A stretch of 29,938 nucleotides of DNA from JAKPAM01 sp047605425 (GTDB lineage Bacteria; Pseudomonadota; Gammaproteobacteria; Burkholderiales; Burkholderiaceae_E), in the NCBI GenBank assembly GCA_047605425.1, contig JASGFT010000047.1, positions 1 to 29,938 on the forward strand, written 5' to 3'. This document shows positions 7,158-14,349 of the stretch, piece by piece (the first letter of the stretch is position 1; every line of letters starts with the position of its first letter). The notes under the pieces were generated by a model. That model made no database searches and had not been told where the DNA came from. It was given only the letters and a program-made list of their open reading frames with translations. The translations under genes were made by a program, and so were the position numbers.

Positions 7158-8450
7158 ATGGCCAGCGTGCGCGCCGACGCATCGGCGCCGTCGAAGCGCG
7201 CGACCGGTCGCCTGTACTACGGGCACTGGATGATCGTCGCGGCGTTCGTCACGCAGTTCGTTTCGGTGGGCGCGCAGAACTACGCGATCGGCTCGTTCAT
7301 GCTGCCGATGATCGACGAGCTGGGCTGGACGCGCGCCGAGTTCGTGCTGCCGCGCAGCCTCGCGCAGTTCGTGACCGCCTTCACCGGCTTCGTCATCGGC
7401 GCGCAGGTCGATCGACGCGGCGCGCGTCCGCTGATGCTGTTCGGCATGGTGGTGCTGGCCCTGTCCTTGTGGGGCCTGTCGCACGCGAGCGCCTGGTGGC
7501 AATGGGTGCTGCTGAACGGCGTGGTGCTGACGGTCGGCGCGTCGCTGCTCGGCAACCTGGTCGTCAGCGTGACGCTGGCCAAATGGTTCGTCGAGAAAAG
7601 AGGCCAGGCGATCGCCTGGGCGGCGATGGGGATCTCCTTCGGTGGCATCGGCGTGACGCCGCTGATCACCGCCCACATCGACCGATTCGGCTGGCGCAGC
7701 GGCTGGCAGGCGATGGCCGTCGCCACCGTGCTGCTGACGCTGCCGGCCGCCCTGGTGATGCGGCGCACGCCCGAGGATCACGGCCTGCATCCGGACGGCA
7801 AGACGGCCGAACAGGTCGCCAACGGCGAGGCGCGGCGAGCGCAAGCCGATTACGACGGCTCGCTGACGCGCGCCCAGGCGCTGCGCAGCCGGGCCTTCTA
7901 CATGCTGGTGCTGGCTTTCGGCCTGTACCAGGTGAACATCCCGGTGATCCTGATCCAGACGGTACCGTTCATCAGCGACGCCGGTTATTCGCGAGGCTGG
8001 GCCGCCTGGCTGATCCTGATCGCCTCGATTCCGGCGATGGCGACCAAGCCCGTGTGGGGCTGGCTGATCGACCGGATGAACCCGAAGCCGCTGGCGGCGC
8101 TGAGCGCCACGCTGACCGGGCTCGCGATGATGATGATCGTGATCACCGTGCAGCAACGATCGACGACCTGGCAGTCGGTGGCGTTCTTCCTGATGGGAAT
8201 CGGCTGGGGCGGCATGATCCCGATGCAGGAGGTGATCTGGGCCTCGCACTTCGGACGCCGCCATCTGGGCGCGATCCGCGGCGCGGCGCTGCCGATGGCT
8301 TTGGTGATCGGCGCCGTCGGGCCGCTGGCGGTCGCGTACTACCACGACGTGGTCGGCAACTATGACGGCGCGCTGCTGTTCGTCGGCGGCATGGCCATCG
8401 TCGGCGCGGTGGTGATCCTGGCCTTGCCGAAGAGCCGCATCGGGCGCTGA
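7158..8450 (+). CDS. Major facilitator superfamily transporter (OFA/monocarboxylate-like)
   Basis: This 430-residue inner-membrane carrier has about twelve hydrophobic segments in two halves divided by a charged loop (about 208-236, PEDHGLHPDGKTAEQ...). The MFS motif A GAQVDRRGARPL lies at residues 81-92, between segments 2 and 3. The arrangement and the PMIDELGWTRAEFVL segment after helix 1 resemble oxalate/formate- or monocarboxylate-type carriers, but the substrate is not known. The ATG has GAGGAGAG upstream. It is tail to tail with a LysR fragment that may once have belonged to the same locus. Confidence 0.88.
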   Translation: MASVRADASAPSKRATGRLYYGHWMIVAAFVTQFVSVGAQNYAIGSFMLPMIDELGWTRAEFVLPRSLAQFVTAFTGFVIGAQVDRRGARPLMLFGMVVLALSLWGLSHASAWWQWVLLNGVVLTVGASLLGNLVVSVTLAKWFVEKRGQAIAWAAMGISFGGIGVTPLITAHIDRFGWRSGWQAMAVATVLLTLPAALVMRRTPEDHGLHPDGKTAEQVANGEARRAQADYDGSLTRAQALRSRAFYMLVLAFGLYQVNIPVILIQTVPFISDAGYSRGWAAWLILIASIPAMATKPVWGWLIDRMNPKPLAALSATLTGLAMMMIVITVQQRSTTWQSVAFFLMGIGWGGMIPMQEVIWASHFGRRHLGAIRGAALPMALVIGAVGPLAVAYYHDVVGNYDGALLFVGGMAIVGAVVILALPKSRIGR

Positions 8451-8492
8451 GACCGGCCGGCTCGACGCCTTCGTTTCCGGCCCCGCGCCCGC

Positions 8493-8987
8493 CGGCAGCA
8501 ACGCGAGCCCGATACCGGACTTGGCCGCGATGAGCTGGTTGACGAGGCTGCTGGTCCGGTAGACGAACGCGTCCGACGGCAACGTCCGCGCCAACCAATC
8601 GGCTGCCTCGATCCCCGCCGCGCTCTGCTCCCATCCGATCAGCGCATGGCCGGCGACGGCGTCCTGCGTCGGCAGCGAGCCGCCATGAGCGTCGAGATAA
8701 GCCGGCGACGCATACAGCGCCCACGCGATATCGGCGAGCCCGCTGCCCCACGGATCGCCTTCCTTCGGCCGTATCGGTCGCCACGCGATATCGGCCTCCC
8801 GACGCGACAGGTTTAGTACGTGGTTATCGACGGTCAGCTCGACGACGATGCCGGGATGGGCTCGCCTGGACGCGGCCGGATGCGCGGTAAGCCGGCCATA
8901 AGCGAGCGTTTCGGAAGACGTGGCGCGCGGCCGCCCGCACGGACGGACACCGAGACGGGTTTCAACGCCTTCAGCGAGACGCCGCAC
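8493..8987 (-). pseudogene. LysR-family regulator fragment (substrate-binding domain only)
   Basis: About 165 codons encode the effector-binding domain of a LysR regulator: AHPGIVVELTVDNHVLNLSRREADIAWRP, LADIAWALYASPAYLDAHG, HALIGWEQSAAGIEAADWLA and SLVNQLIAAKSGIGLALLP. The N-terminal helix-turn-helix is absent; upstream the frame drifts into unlike sequence (residues before about SSETLA) and reaches a stop near 9039. The C-terminus is cut right after LALLP, where about 50 further residues are normal. It has no start codon of its own and is plainly a relic with both ends lost. Confidence 0.8.
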
Positions 8988-8990
8988 GTC

Positions 8991-9581
8991 ACCGAAAGCG
9001 GATCGATGTCGCCCGATTTGCCGGTATAGCCCTGATCGTCATCGGAATCACCGCGTTGAAACTCGCGCCGGCGTGACGAATGTCACGCATTCGGCGGGCC
9101 CTCCGGTACGATCATTTCAACAAGCCGCCCGGTAATCTTTCGGGGCAGCATTCGATCCGCATCAACCATCAATGGCAGTCGTCCTTAACGCCGGCAAGGG
9201 TAGCCTACACCACTGCCGTGTCCGATCGCCTCGTGGCCAGCCGCGGGGTTAGGAGATTAGCCGCAGGGCCCGGAGCTAATCGACCGTGCGAGCGAGCCTC
9301 CCCGTACCGGCCCCGGATCGACTCGCCTGTCCCGGCAGACCAGTCGGCCTACCAACTCAACAAGCGCGGCGAGGAAATCGACTCGCTCAATGGATGCGTC
9401 ATCGAGGAGTCGGAATGTCGGAATGTTGTACGTCGAGGACGGCACGATCGCGCCGGTCGAGGTCATGGCGCGATCACACGACGAGCGCGACCCGTCTCCG
9501 GGACGGCATGACCCTTGCAATGCTATTCGACTGCGCTGGTGCGAATCGGCCTGGCGATGGACCCACCGACGGAGATGACGA
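8991..9581. other. Non-coding or degenerate interval left of the element
   Basis: I see no convincing gene in these 590 nt. A minus-strand stretch near 9350-9470 (IVPSSTYNIPTFRLLDDASIERVDFLAALVELVG) and a plus-strand stretch over the same bases both look partly protein-like; neither has a good start or known motif. The sequence probably represents eroded genes. Confidence 0.4.
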
Positions 9582-9875
9582 ATGACCTGGCTGCACTGGG
9601 CCCTTATCTGCATCATCTGGCTGCTGGCCGTGCTGCTCATTGGCGCATTTCTCGGTTTCGACCGGGCCGACGAGGACGAAGGGGACGAAGGGGACGAAGG
9701 GAACGAAGGAGCGGAGGTTTCTCGTGGAAGGAACGCCCCGGAACCACGCGCGCGCCACAGGCCGGCCGTTCCCGCAAGCGTGTCGGCCAGAATGGCCCGG
9801 CGGTGGCGCGAACGCGTCGCTGGAGCAGCCTGGTGGCACCGGCGCCTCGAGGCGCGGCGCGGCCGGCGTCGATGA
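9582..9875 (+). CDS. Possible small single-pass membrane protein
   Basis: This 97-codon frame begins MTWLHWALICIIWLLAVLLIGAFLGF, a convincing N-terminal membrane segment. It is followed by an acidic Asp-Glu-Gly repeat (coded by a 9-nt tandem repeat) and then an Arg-rich tail that looks unlike a conserved protein. A weak GGAG precedes the ATG. The first 30-45 residues may be real and the tail an accidental extension. No family recognised. Confidence 0.35.
   Translation: MTWLHWALICIIWLLAVLLIGAFLGFDRADEDEGDEGDEGNEGAEVSRGRNAPEPRARHRPAVPASVSARMARRWRERVAGAAWWHRRLEARRGRRR
9672..9707 (+). repeat. 9-nt tandem repeat, four units
   Basis: Four consecutive 9-nt units of the form GGGGACGAA (first GAGGACGAA, last GGGAACGAA) span 9672-9707, coding Asp-Glu-Gly in the plus frame. 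It looks like a simple slippage-prone tract. Confidence 0.8.
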
Positions 9876-9953
9876 CGGCGTCTAGCGGTTCGTGGGAGAG
9901 GGGCCGTCACACCTCCGCGCCAGATCTACGTTTCCGGGCGATTCATGGGTTTC

Positions 9954-9972
9954 GTACCCGCTCTCGTACCCG
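9954..9972 (+). repeat. Paired GTACCCG heptamers, candidate integrase arm site (left end)
   Basis: GTACCCG occurs at 9954-9960 and 9966-9972, a 12-nt period. The same pair with the same period occurs next to the integrase at 24202-24220. Direct heptamer pairs of this kind are typical of tyrosine-integrase arm sites. Confidence 0.6.
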
Positions 9973-10099
9973 TTCATTTCGTCGCCGCGTCAGCCCCAGC
10001 ATCCAGATCGCTCCGCGCGCCGCGAGCGCGGCTTCCGGCTCGAGTTCTGCCTATCGATGCGGGCGCCGCTTGCCCGTCGCGATCGACCGGTCAGCGCGA

Positions 10100-10128
10100 T
10101 TGACACTCGGTGACCGCCGGCCTATGCT
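10100..10128 (+). promoter_or_regulatory. Sigma70-type promoter for the immunity-RNA-like leader
   Basis: TTGACA at 10100-10105 and TATGCT at 10123-10128 are separated by 17 bp, close to the ideal sigma70 arrangement. Transcription would begin near 10134-10136, at the base of the first leader hairpin. Confidence 0.75.
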
Positions 10129-10133
10129 GGGAT

Positions 10134-10217
10134 TCCCCTGAAAAAGGGGTCGGGATTGGCGTCCCGAAGCACTCGCGGCAAGAGCCGCGTCGACTGTTCA
10201 GTCCGCGGCTTCTTTGT
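10134..10217 (+). ncRNA. C4/CI-like phage immunity (antisense) RNA leader
   Basis: From the predicted transcription start the RNA can fold CCCC-TGAAAAA-GGGG (10135-10149), CGGGA-TTGGCG-TCCCG (10151-10166) and CGCGGC-AAGA-GCCGCG (10174-10189), then a terminator-like hairpin ending in a T-rich tract. The primary sequence and its downstream continuation (NNTGGCGG...GGTACGCCAACCC...) resemble the leaders before ash/kil/icd genes in P4- and P1-like elements. There a short processed RNA (CI or C4) pairs with the same transcript to stop expression of the following gene. The family assignment is from memory of that conserved pattern, not from a covariance search. Confidence 0.6.
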
Positions 10218-10220
10218 TTG
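10183..10220 (+). terminator. Intrinsic terminator / attenuator in the leader
   Basis: AGCCGCG (10183-10189) pairs with CGCGGCT (10204-10210) and encloses GACT-GTTC-AGTC, followed by the T-rich TTCTTTGTTT. Its 5' arm is shared with the preceding CGCGGC-AAGA-GCCGCG hairpin, so the two folds exclude each other, as in an attenuator. Confidence 0.7.
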
Positions 10221-10370
10221 CCGGGCCCCGGTGTCGTTCAATGGCGGCCCTGGCGGGGAGTCGAAAGACTCGCCGGTTCCGTCCGCGGGTGCCCGGTACG
10301 CCAACCCGTCAGGGCTGCCGCCTCGATTGGCGTCGATGTGGCAGCTAACACTGCACCCACGGAGGCCATC
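10221..10370 (+). other. ash-like conserved leader region
   Basis: Sequence between the attenuator and the 190-aa gene. It contains the stable hairpin GAGTC-GAAA-GACTC (10258-10271) and the run CGGTACGCCAACCCGTC (from about 10295), which I recall as conserved in Ash-family leaders. One frame translates as CRAPVSFNGGPGGESKDSP, like proteins annotated as Ash. Whether that peptide is made is doubtful; conservation may reflect RNA structure. Confidence 0.45.
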
Positions 10371-10943
10371 ATGGCTAGTCAAAACCTGCCCGCCGAAGGC
10401 GTCGTTAGTAGCGACACCACCACCAATACCCTCAACTTCGAGACTCGCAGCATCCGCAGCCGTGATGACCTGTCCTTCACCAAGCGGGACGCCGATGGCC
10501 GGCTGATCAACTGGTTCATGCCCAGCCGTGAGAACGACTGGCATGAGCACTATGGGATCGGAGAAATCTGGTTTTGCGAGCTCGTCGAGCTGGCCCGGCA
10601 CAACCCGGAAGAGGCGTACCACGCCATGCGCTTTGCTGGCCAGGCGATGGTGCGCTATTGGAACTACGGACACCCGGACGGCTTCTACGACCGGATGGCG
10701 CGGTGGGCGCTGGCGGCCATTCTGGCGAATCCGACCGAGCCGCAACTCCCCTTCGATCTGCCTTGCCTCGGCATCCCGCCGCGTGAGGGCATGGGCTTCC
10801 ACCTGGCGGCGGCCGCGCCTCGCAAGCCCCTGACGCCTGCCGAGCAAGACGCCATTGACAAGCAGGCATGGCAAGAGGCTGCCGAGTACCAGCGGCATTA
10901 CTATGAGCGCCGCCGCTCCGACCTGATGGCGCGTCACGCATGA
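10371..10943 (+). CDS. Element-encoded protein of unknown function (190 aa) under leader control
   Basis: This 190-residue protein of no family I recognise starts at an ATG with GGAGG five bases upstream. The N-terminus (to about residue 20) is Ser/Thr-rich. The phrase TNTLNFETRSIRSRDDLSF introduces the conserved-looking body, which is rich in Trp, Tyr and His, with helical stretches (WFCELVELARHNPEEAYHAMRF). The end is charged and helical. There is no signal peptide or membrane segment. It is the only major plus-strand gene of the element and lies behind the promoter and attenuator, the place where kil/icd/ant-type genes sit in P4 and P1. A host-interfering or antirepressor role is therefore possible but unproven. 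Confidence 0.75.
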   Translation: MASQNLPAEGVVSSDTTTNTLNFETRSIRSRDDLSFTKRDADGRLINWFMPSRENDWHEHYGIGEIWFCELVELARHNPEEAYHAMRFAGQAMVRYWNYGHPDGFYDRMARWALAAILANPTEPQLPFDLPCLGIPPREGMGFHLAAAAPRKPLTPAEQDAIDKQAWQEAAEYQRHYYERRRSDLMARHA

Positions 10944-11156
10944 GCTTGTCGAGCTGACGTGGCGGCATCGCCGAGCACAGTAGCGGCGCGCGCGGCGGCC
11001 GCCGGCCGGAGATTGCCGAGCACTACCGGCTGAACTTTCAGCCCGCTGACTCTATGAGCTGGCGATGGGGTTCTCGGGCGACAAGGCGCGAGAGATATAT
11101 GCGCTTTGCGCGCCGGCTTTACCGTCTTGACCCCAGGACGGGGAAAAAGTACGCAC

Positions 11157-11188
11157 CTGCGCACTTTCGATGATGGACTGCGCACTTT
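11157..11188. repeat. Two direct copies of an 11-nt motif, 21-nt period
   Basis: CTGCGCACTTT occurs at 11157-11167 and 11178-11188, two helical turns apart, in the 248-nt gap where the 190-aa and 177-aa genes converge. It could be a protein-binding site or part of a replication or attachment region. The rest of the gap (10944-11156) shows a CCGTC/GACGG hairpin near 11122-11141 and nothing else recognised. Confidence 0.5.
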
Positions 11189-11191
11189 GCT

Positions 11192-11725
11192 CTATCGCGG
11201 GATCGCAGACGCGTATCGGTCGCGGGCCCGAGCGAACGCTGGACCGCGGCTGTAGGCCTTGATCATCCGACGTCCTGTGCCGGCCTCTCGAGCGACAAGA
11301 CTCGATTCCAACACGCCGCGCTGCTCGAGGCGCCGCGCGGCCGCCGCAAGCTCGTCCATCTCGTAGGCGCAGCCCGAGGAGATGTGAATCTGGCGCAGCG
11401 CCAGCGGGGCGGGCGCCTTGTCGATCATCCGGACAATCGTGCGCGTGGCGCTGCTCGGCCGGAATGCGACCTTCTGCGGGGGGCGCGGCTTGCGCTTCGG
11501 CGGCTTTCGCTCAGCCCGGGCCTTCTTGATCGCGAGGAGCGCCGCGCGATCGAACCCCACGATCCCGCGCGAGAACCGCAGCATGGCCGACATGATGTCC
11601 GGCCGGCGATGCGCGATCCACGCGTGCAGGGCCTGCCGGGAGATGCCGAGCACCTTCGCCGCTCCGTTCATGCCGCGCACGTGCGTGGGCGGCATGATGA
11701 ACCGGGTCGGCTTGGCCAGGCTCAC
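11192..11725 (-). CDS. Two-domain putative DNA-binding protein, paralogue of the 181-aa protein
   Basis: This 177-residue protein begins at a GTG. The N-terminal domain (about 12-60) looks like a helix-turn-helix: MPPTHVRGMNGAAKVLGISRQALHAWIA, with the LGISRQALHAW recognition region. A basic Lys/Pro/Arg linker (65-90) leads to a C-terminal winged-helix-like domain (RTIVRMIDKAPAPLALRQIH ... AAAARRLEQRGVLE) ending in a GPAFARARDRYA tail. It shares PPxxHxRG, LGxSRxxLxAWxA, FDRxAL, AARRLEQRGV and GPAF with the protein at 17498-18043, and both lie on the same strand at the two ends of the structural block. A regulator is likely; the target is unknown. The ATG of residue 11 is an alternative start. 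Confidence 0.75.
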   Translation of the reverse strand: MSLAKPTRFIMPPTHVRGMNGAAKVLGISRQALHAWIAHRRPDIMSAMLRFSRGIVGFDRAALLAIKKARAERKPPKRKPRPPQKVAFRPSSATRTIVRMIDKAPAPLALRQIHISSGCAYEMDELAAAARRLEQRGVLESSLVAREAGTGRRMIKAYSRGPAFARARDRYASAIPR

Positions 11726-11757
11726 CCGACGCGGCGCACAAATGGTCTACTGCACCA

Positions 11758-14349
11758 TCAGCGCGGCTCGTTGATGAACCACGCCTGATCGCCCAGCGAT
11801 TGCCGGCTGGCCGGTGGCGACACGCCCAATACCAAGTTCTCGGCCCGCCGCTCGTGCTCCGGGAACGCCTCGGCGTGCATCTTCGTCGCCAGCGCGTTGA
11901 AGTCGATCGGCTTGCCCTCGGCGAGCGCCTTGTCGACCTCCCCGTAGTAGGTCTGATTCGCCCCCAGATTGCACGCCAGGCGATGCGACTGCGGGCTGCG
12001 ATTCCCGAACCGCCGATCGTATTCCGCGAGCATCTCGCCCACGTCGGAAAACCGCTTCGAACTCATTGAAAACTCCCGGCAACGCCCCGGCCATGACCTC
12101 GGGCTTACTGTACTGCTCCTGCGGGCTGCGGACCACCTCGGGCAGGTCATTGATCGCCCCCGCGCGTCAGGCAGTTCGTCGTACTCGCGCTCGCCCTGGA
12201 TCGCGAACGTGAACTCGCCGTCCTCGGTGACGACCGGCTTGGCCTTTGGCGTTCGACCTCCCTCGCGCCGCATCGCCGACAAGTGCTTGACGACCTCGTC
12301 CACCGACGCGAAGCGCGGCCGGGATGGCATGCCGCGCTGCGACGGTGGCGCGACATCGACCGGCTCGGCTCGCCGCGGCCGGTCCGTCTTCAGTGCACCG
12401 TCACTGCCACGCGCGGATGGTTCCTGGCCTTGCGCCACAGCGCCCAGATCGAATCCGGCGCGCTGATCGCTGACCACCCCTCGTTGCGCTGCAACCAGCT
12501 CATCAGCAGCAGAAACTCCCGCTGGTTCAGGACCCCCGCTTCGCGCGCGACTTGCGCCACCAGTTGCGCGTTGGTCTTCGGCGGTGGGCTCGCTTCGCTG
12601 TGCGGGTGCATTGGCATTTTCCTGTGGGGCGATCGCCGGCGGCGCAGCGGCGTCCTGCTGGGCCGGCCGGGGCATGCGCAGCTCGTCCATGCCCAGATCG
12701 CGCCGCCGACGCGCCTCTTCTTCGGCGCGGATCTGATCGACGGTGCGCTGCGTCGTCGCCTGCGCTTCCATCTCGGCCGTGGCCGGCGCGATGTTCCCTT
12801 GCTCGTCGGCGACCATCACCGGCGTGCGCGTGTCGGTCAGTTGCGGCGCCGGGGACGGCCCTTCGAGGCGCTGCTGGCCGGCCCGGTTCGACTCCAGTTG
12901 CAGGGGCGCAGCCGCCGGCTCGTCACCGACGACCTGCCAGTCCGCGCTGGCGCGCTCCCCCACCTGTCCGGTGAGTCGCTGCAGCGCCTGCACAGCGTCT
13001 GCGCGCACGGCGCGCGGCGTGTTCGGGTTCTCGGCCAGCGCCAGCGTTTCGAGCGCCTGCGACGCGGCCTGCGGCCCGATCTGGTTGCGGATTTCCTCGG
13101 TCAACCCGGCGCGCAGCGCCTGCCTGATCGAATCCAGCGGCTCGGCAAACTCGTCGGCCGGCGCGCTGGCCACTGGCTCAGACCCTGATCCAGCAGCAGG
13201 ATCGACAGCCGTCGCGGCTGCTGGCCTCGGGCCGGCCTGCGCCTCGGGCTGCATGACGGCGTCCATGACGCGCGACGCTATGCCGCCGGTCGCCGCGGCA
13301 CGCGCGGCGCGCGTGAGCGGGCCGTCTGGCGCGGCCGGCGCGGGCGGCGGAGCGGACCCAGGCGGCGGCGCAAGCGTCGACTCGACGGCGCCCATGGCGC
13401 TGCCCAACCCGCCGCCAGCCACGCCCTCGAGCGCAGCCGAGCCGGCGACGCCCTGCATCGTTGGCACATCGAGGCCTTCGCGCTGCTGCGCGACGTTACC
13501 CGCCAACTGCTCTTGGCCGCCCTGCGCAGCCTCCGGCAGTCCTTCGGCCGCGAACCCACGCGCTGCCCGGCGCAGGATCGCGCCGCGCCCGGCCTGACCG
13601 CCAGCCATCCTTGCCGCCGACGCTTCGATGCCGAACCGCCCAGCCGCCGCACCCAGAGCCGCGCCCAGGCCGATCTGGTCCTTGTTCTCGCCACCGTACG
13701 ACTGCGCCTGCGCTGCACGCGCCTGCGCCTCGGCAGGGCCCATGCCCTGCTCGGTCAAGCCCTGTCGGACCGAGTCGTAGATCTGGCTCTTCGCCGCGCC
13801 GGCCCCCTGCACAGCGCCGACCCCCATCATGCGAGCCACCTGCAGCAGCTTGGCGGCGCCCGCGCCGATGCCGGCCGGCGGGTTGACGACCGCGGCGGCC
13901 AGCGTCGGCAGACTCGTGCCGAACGCCTCGAGCAGCGTATCGACCGGCGCCTCGGTGAACGATCCAAGGTAAGCGGCTATCTCCTCGGCCGTCGAGCCGG
14001 ATTCGGCCGCCGCCTTGATCTTCTGCGCGCGCTCGGCCCGCTCGGCCTGGCGCGGCGGCGATTCGAGGGAGGAGACGAACTGCTCGGCCTGACGCAGCTT
14101 GCCCGACACCGGATTGTCGGCGCCGGCGGCGTCCGACAGCATGCGCACGCCCGTGATCGCGCCGCGACCCAAGGCCACGGCCGAATCGCCGATCGAGCGC
14201 AGCACGCCCGGACCTTCGCTCGCCGGCGCCGACTGCTGCGTGGCGAACGGGTTGACGAGGTCGTCACCCCAGGTTCCCGGCGCGTCCGGCAGCGACGACA
14301 GGTCGACCGCGTCCGAGACGCGCATCCGTTGCGGCTTCTTCGTGGCCAT
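11758..14349 (-). CDS. Large virion-internal (DNA ejection)-like protein with an internal out-of-frame patch
   Basis: This 863-residue Ala/Gln/Pro-rich protein is like the internal or ejection proteins of short-tailed phages. Residues about 150-320 are Ala/Gly-rich with hydrophobic helices (LPTLAAAVVNPPAGIGAGAAKLLQ), a form suited to membrane passage. Residues about 330-700 are low-complexity linkers. Residues about 731-766 read as Arg/Ser/Trp-rich junk, while the -1 frame over the same bases reads as natural protein (DLPEVVRSPQEQY, GVFNEFEAVF). The good frame returns with VGEMLAEYDRRFG. Two compensating indels explain this: one at the C5 run 12157-12161, the other near 12046-12055. It overlaps the upstream gene's TAA by 1 nt (TAATG). 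Confidence 0.75.
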   Translation of the reverse strand: MATKKPQRMRVSDAVDLSSLPDAPGTWGDDLVNPFATQQSAPASEGPGVLRSIGDSAVALGRGAITGVRMLSDAAGADNPVSGKLRQAEQFVSSLESPPRQAERAERAQKIKAAAESGSTAEEIAAYLGSFTEAPVDTLLEAFGTSLPTLAAAVVNPPAGIGAGAAKLLQVARMMGVGAVQGAGAAKSQIYDSVRQGLTEQGMGPAEAQARAAQAQSYGGENKDQIGLGAALGAAAGRFGIEASAARMAGGQAGRGAILRRAARGFAAEGLPEAAQGGQEQLAGNVAQQREGLDVPTMQGVAGSAALEGVAGGGLGSAMGAVESTLAPPPGSAPPPAPAAPDGPLTRAARAAATGGIASRVMDAVMQPEAQAGPRPAAATAVDPAAGSGSEPVASAPADEFAEPLDSIRQALRAGLTEEIRNQIGPQAASQALETLALAENPNTPRAVRADAVQALQRLTGQVGERASADWQVVGDEPAAAPLQLESNRAGQQRLEGPSPAPQLTDTRTPVMVADEQGNIAPATAEMEAQATTQRTVDQIRAEEEARRRRDLGMDELRMPRPAQQDAAAPPAIAPQENANAPAQRSEPTAEDQRATGGASRARSGGPEPAGVSAADELVAAQRGVVSDQRAGFDLGAVAQGQEPSARGSDGALKTDRPRRAEPVDVAPPSQRGMPSRPRFASVDEVVKHLSAMRREGGRTPKAKPVVTEDGEFTFAIQGEREYDELPDARGRSMTCPRWSAARRSSTVSPRSWPGRCREFSMSSKRFSDVGEMLAEYDRRFGNRSPQSHRLACNLGANQTYYGEVDKALAEGKPIDFNALATKMHAEAFPEHERRAENLVLGVSPPASRQSLGDQAWFINEPR

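Noticed and set aside
6885..8987. Minus-strand 700-codon frame opposite the MFS gene
   Set aside because: Only its first 165 codons (the LysR fragment) are real; the remainder is antisense to the transporter.
9660..9710. Repeat tract considered as the start of a CRISPR or VNTR array
   Set aside because: Units are 9 nt and contiguous, without spacers; it is a short simple repeat. No CRISPR array was seen anywhere in the window.
10151..10169. Resemblance of a leader hairpin (GGGATT...CCCGAAG) to the tRNA-Ser T-arm, as a possible attachment copy
   Set aside because: The inner bases differ and the similarity only reflects two GC stem-loops; an attachment core should be a near-identical run.
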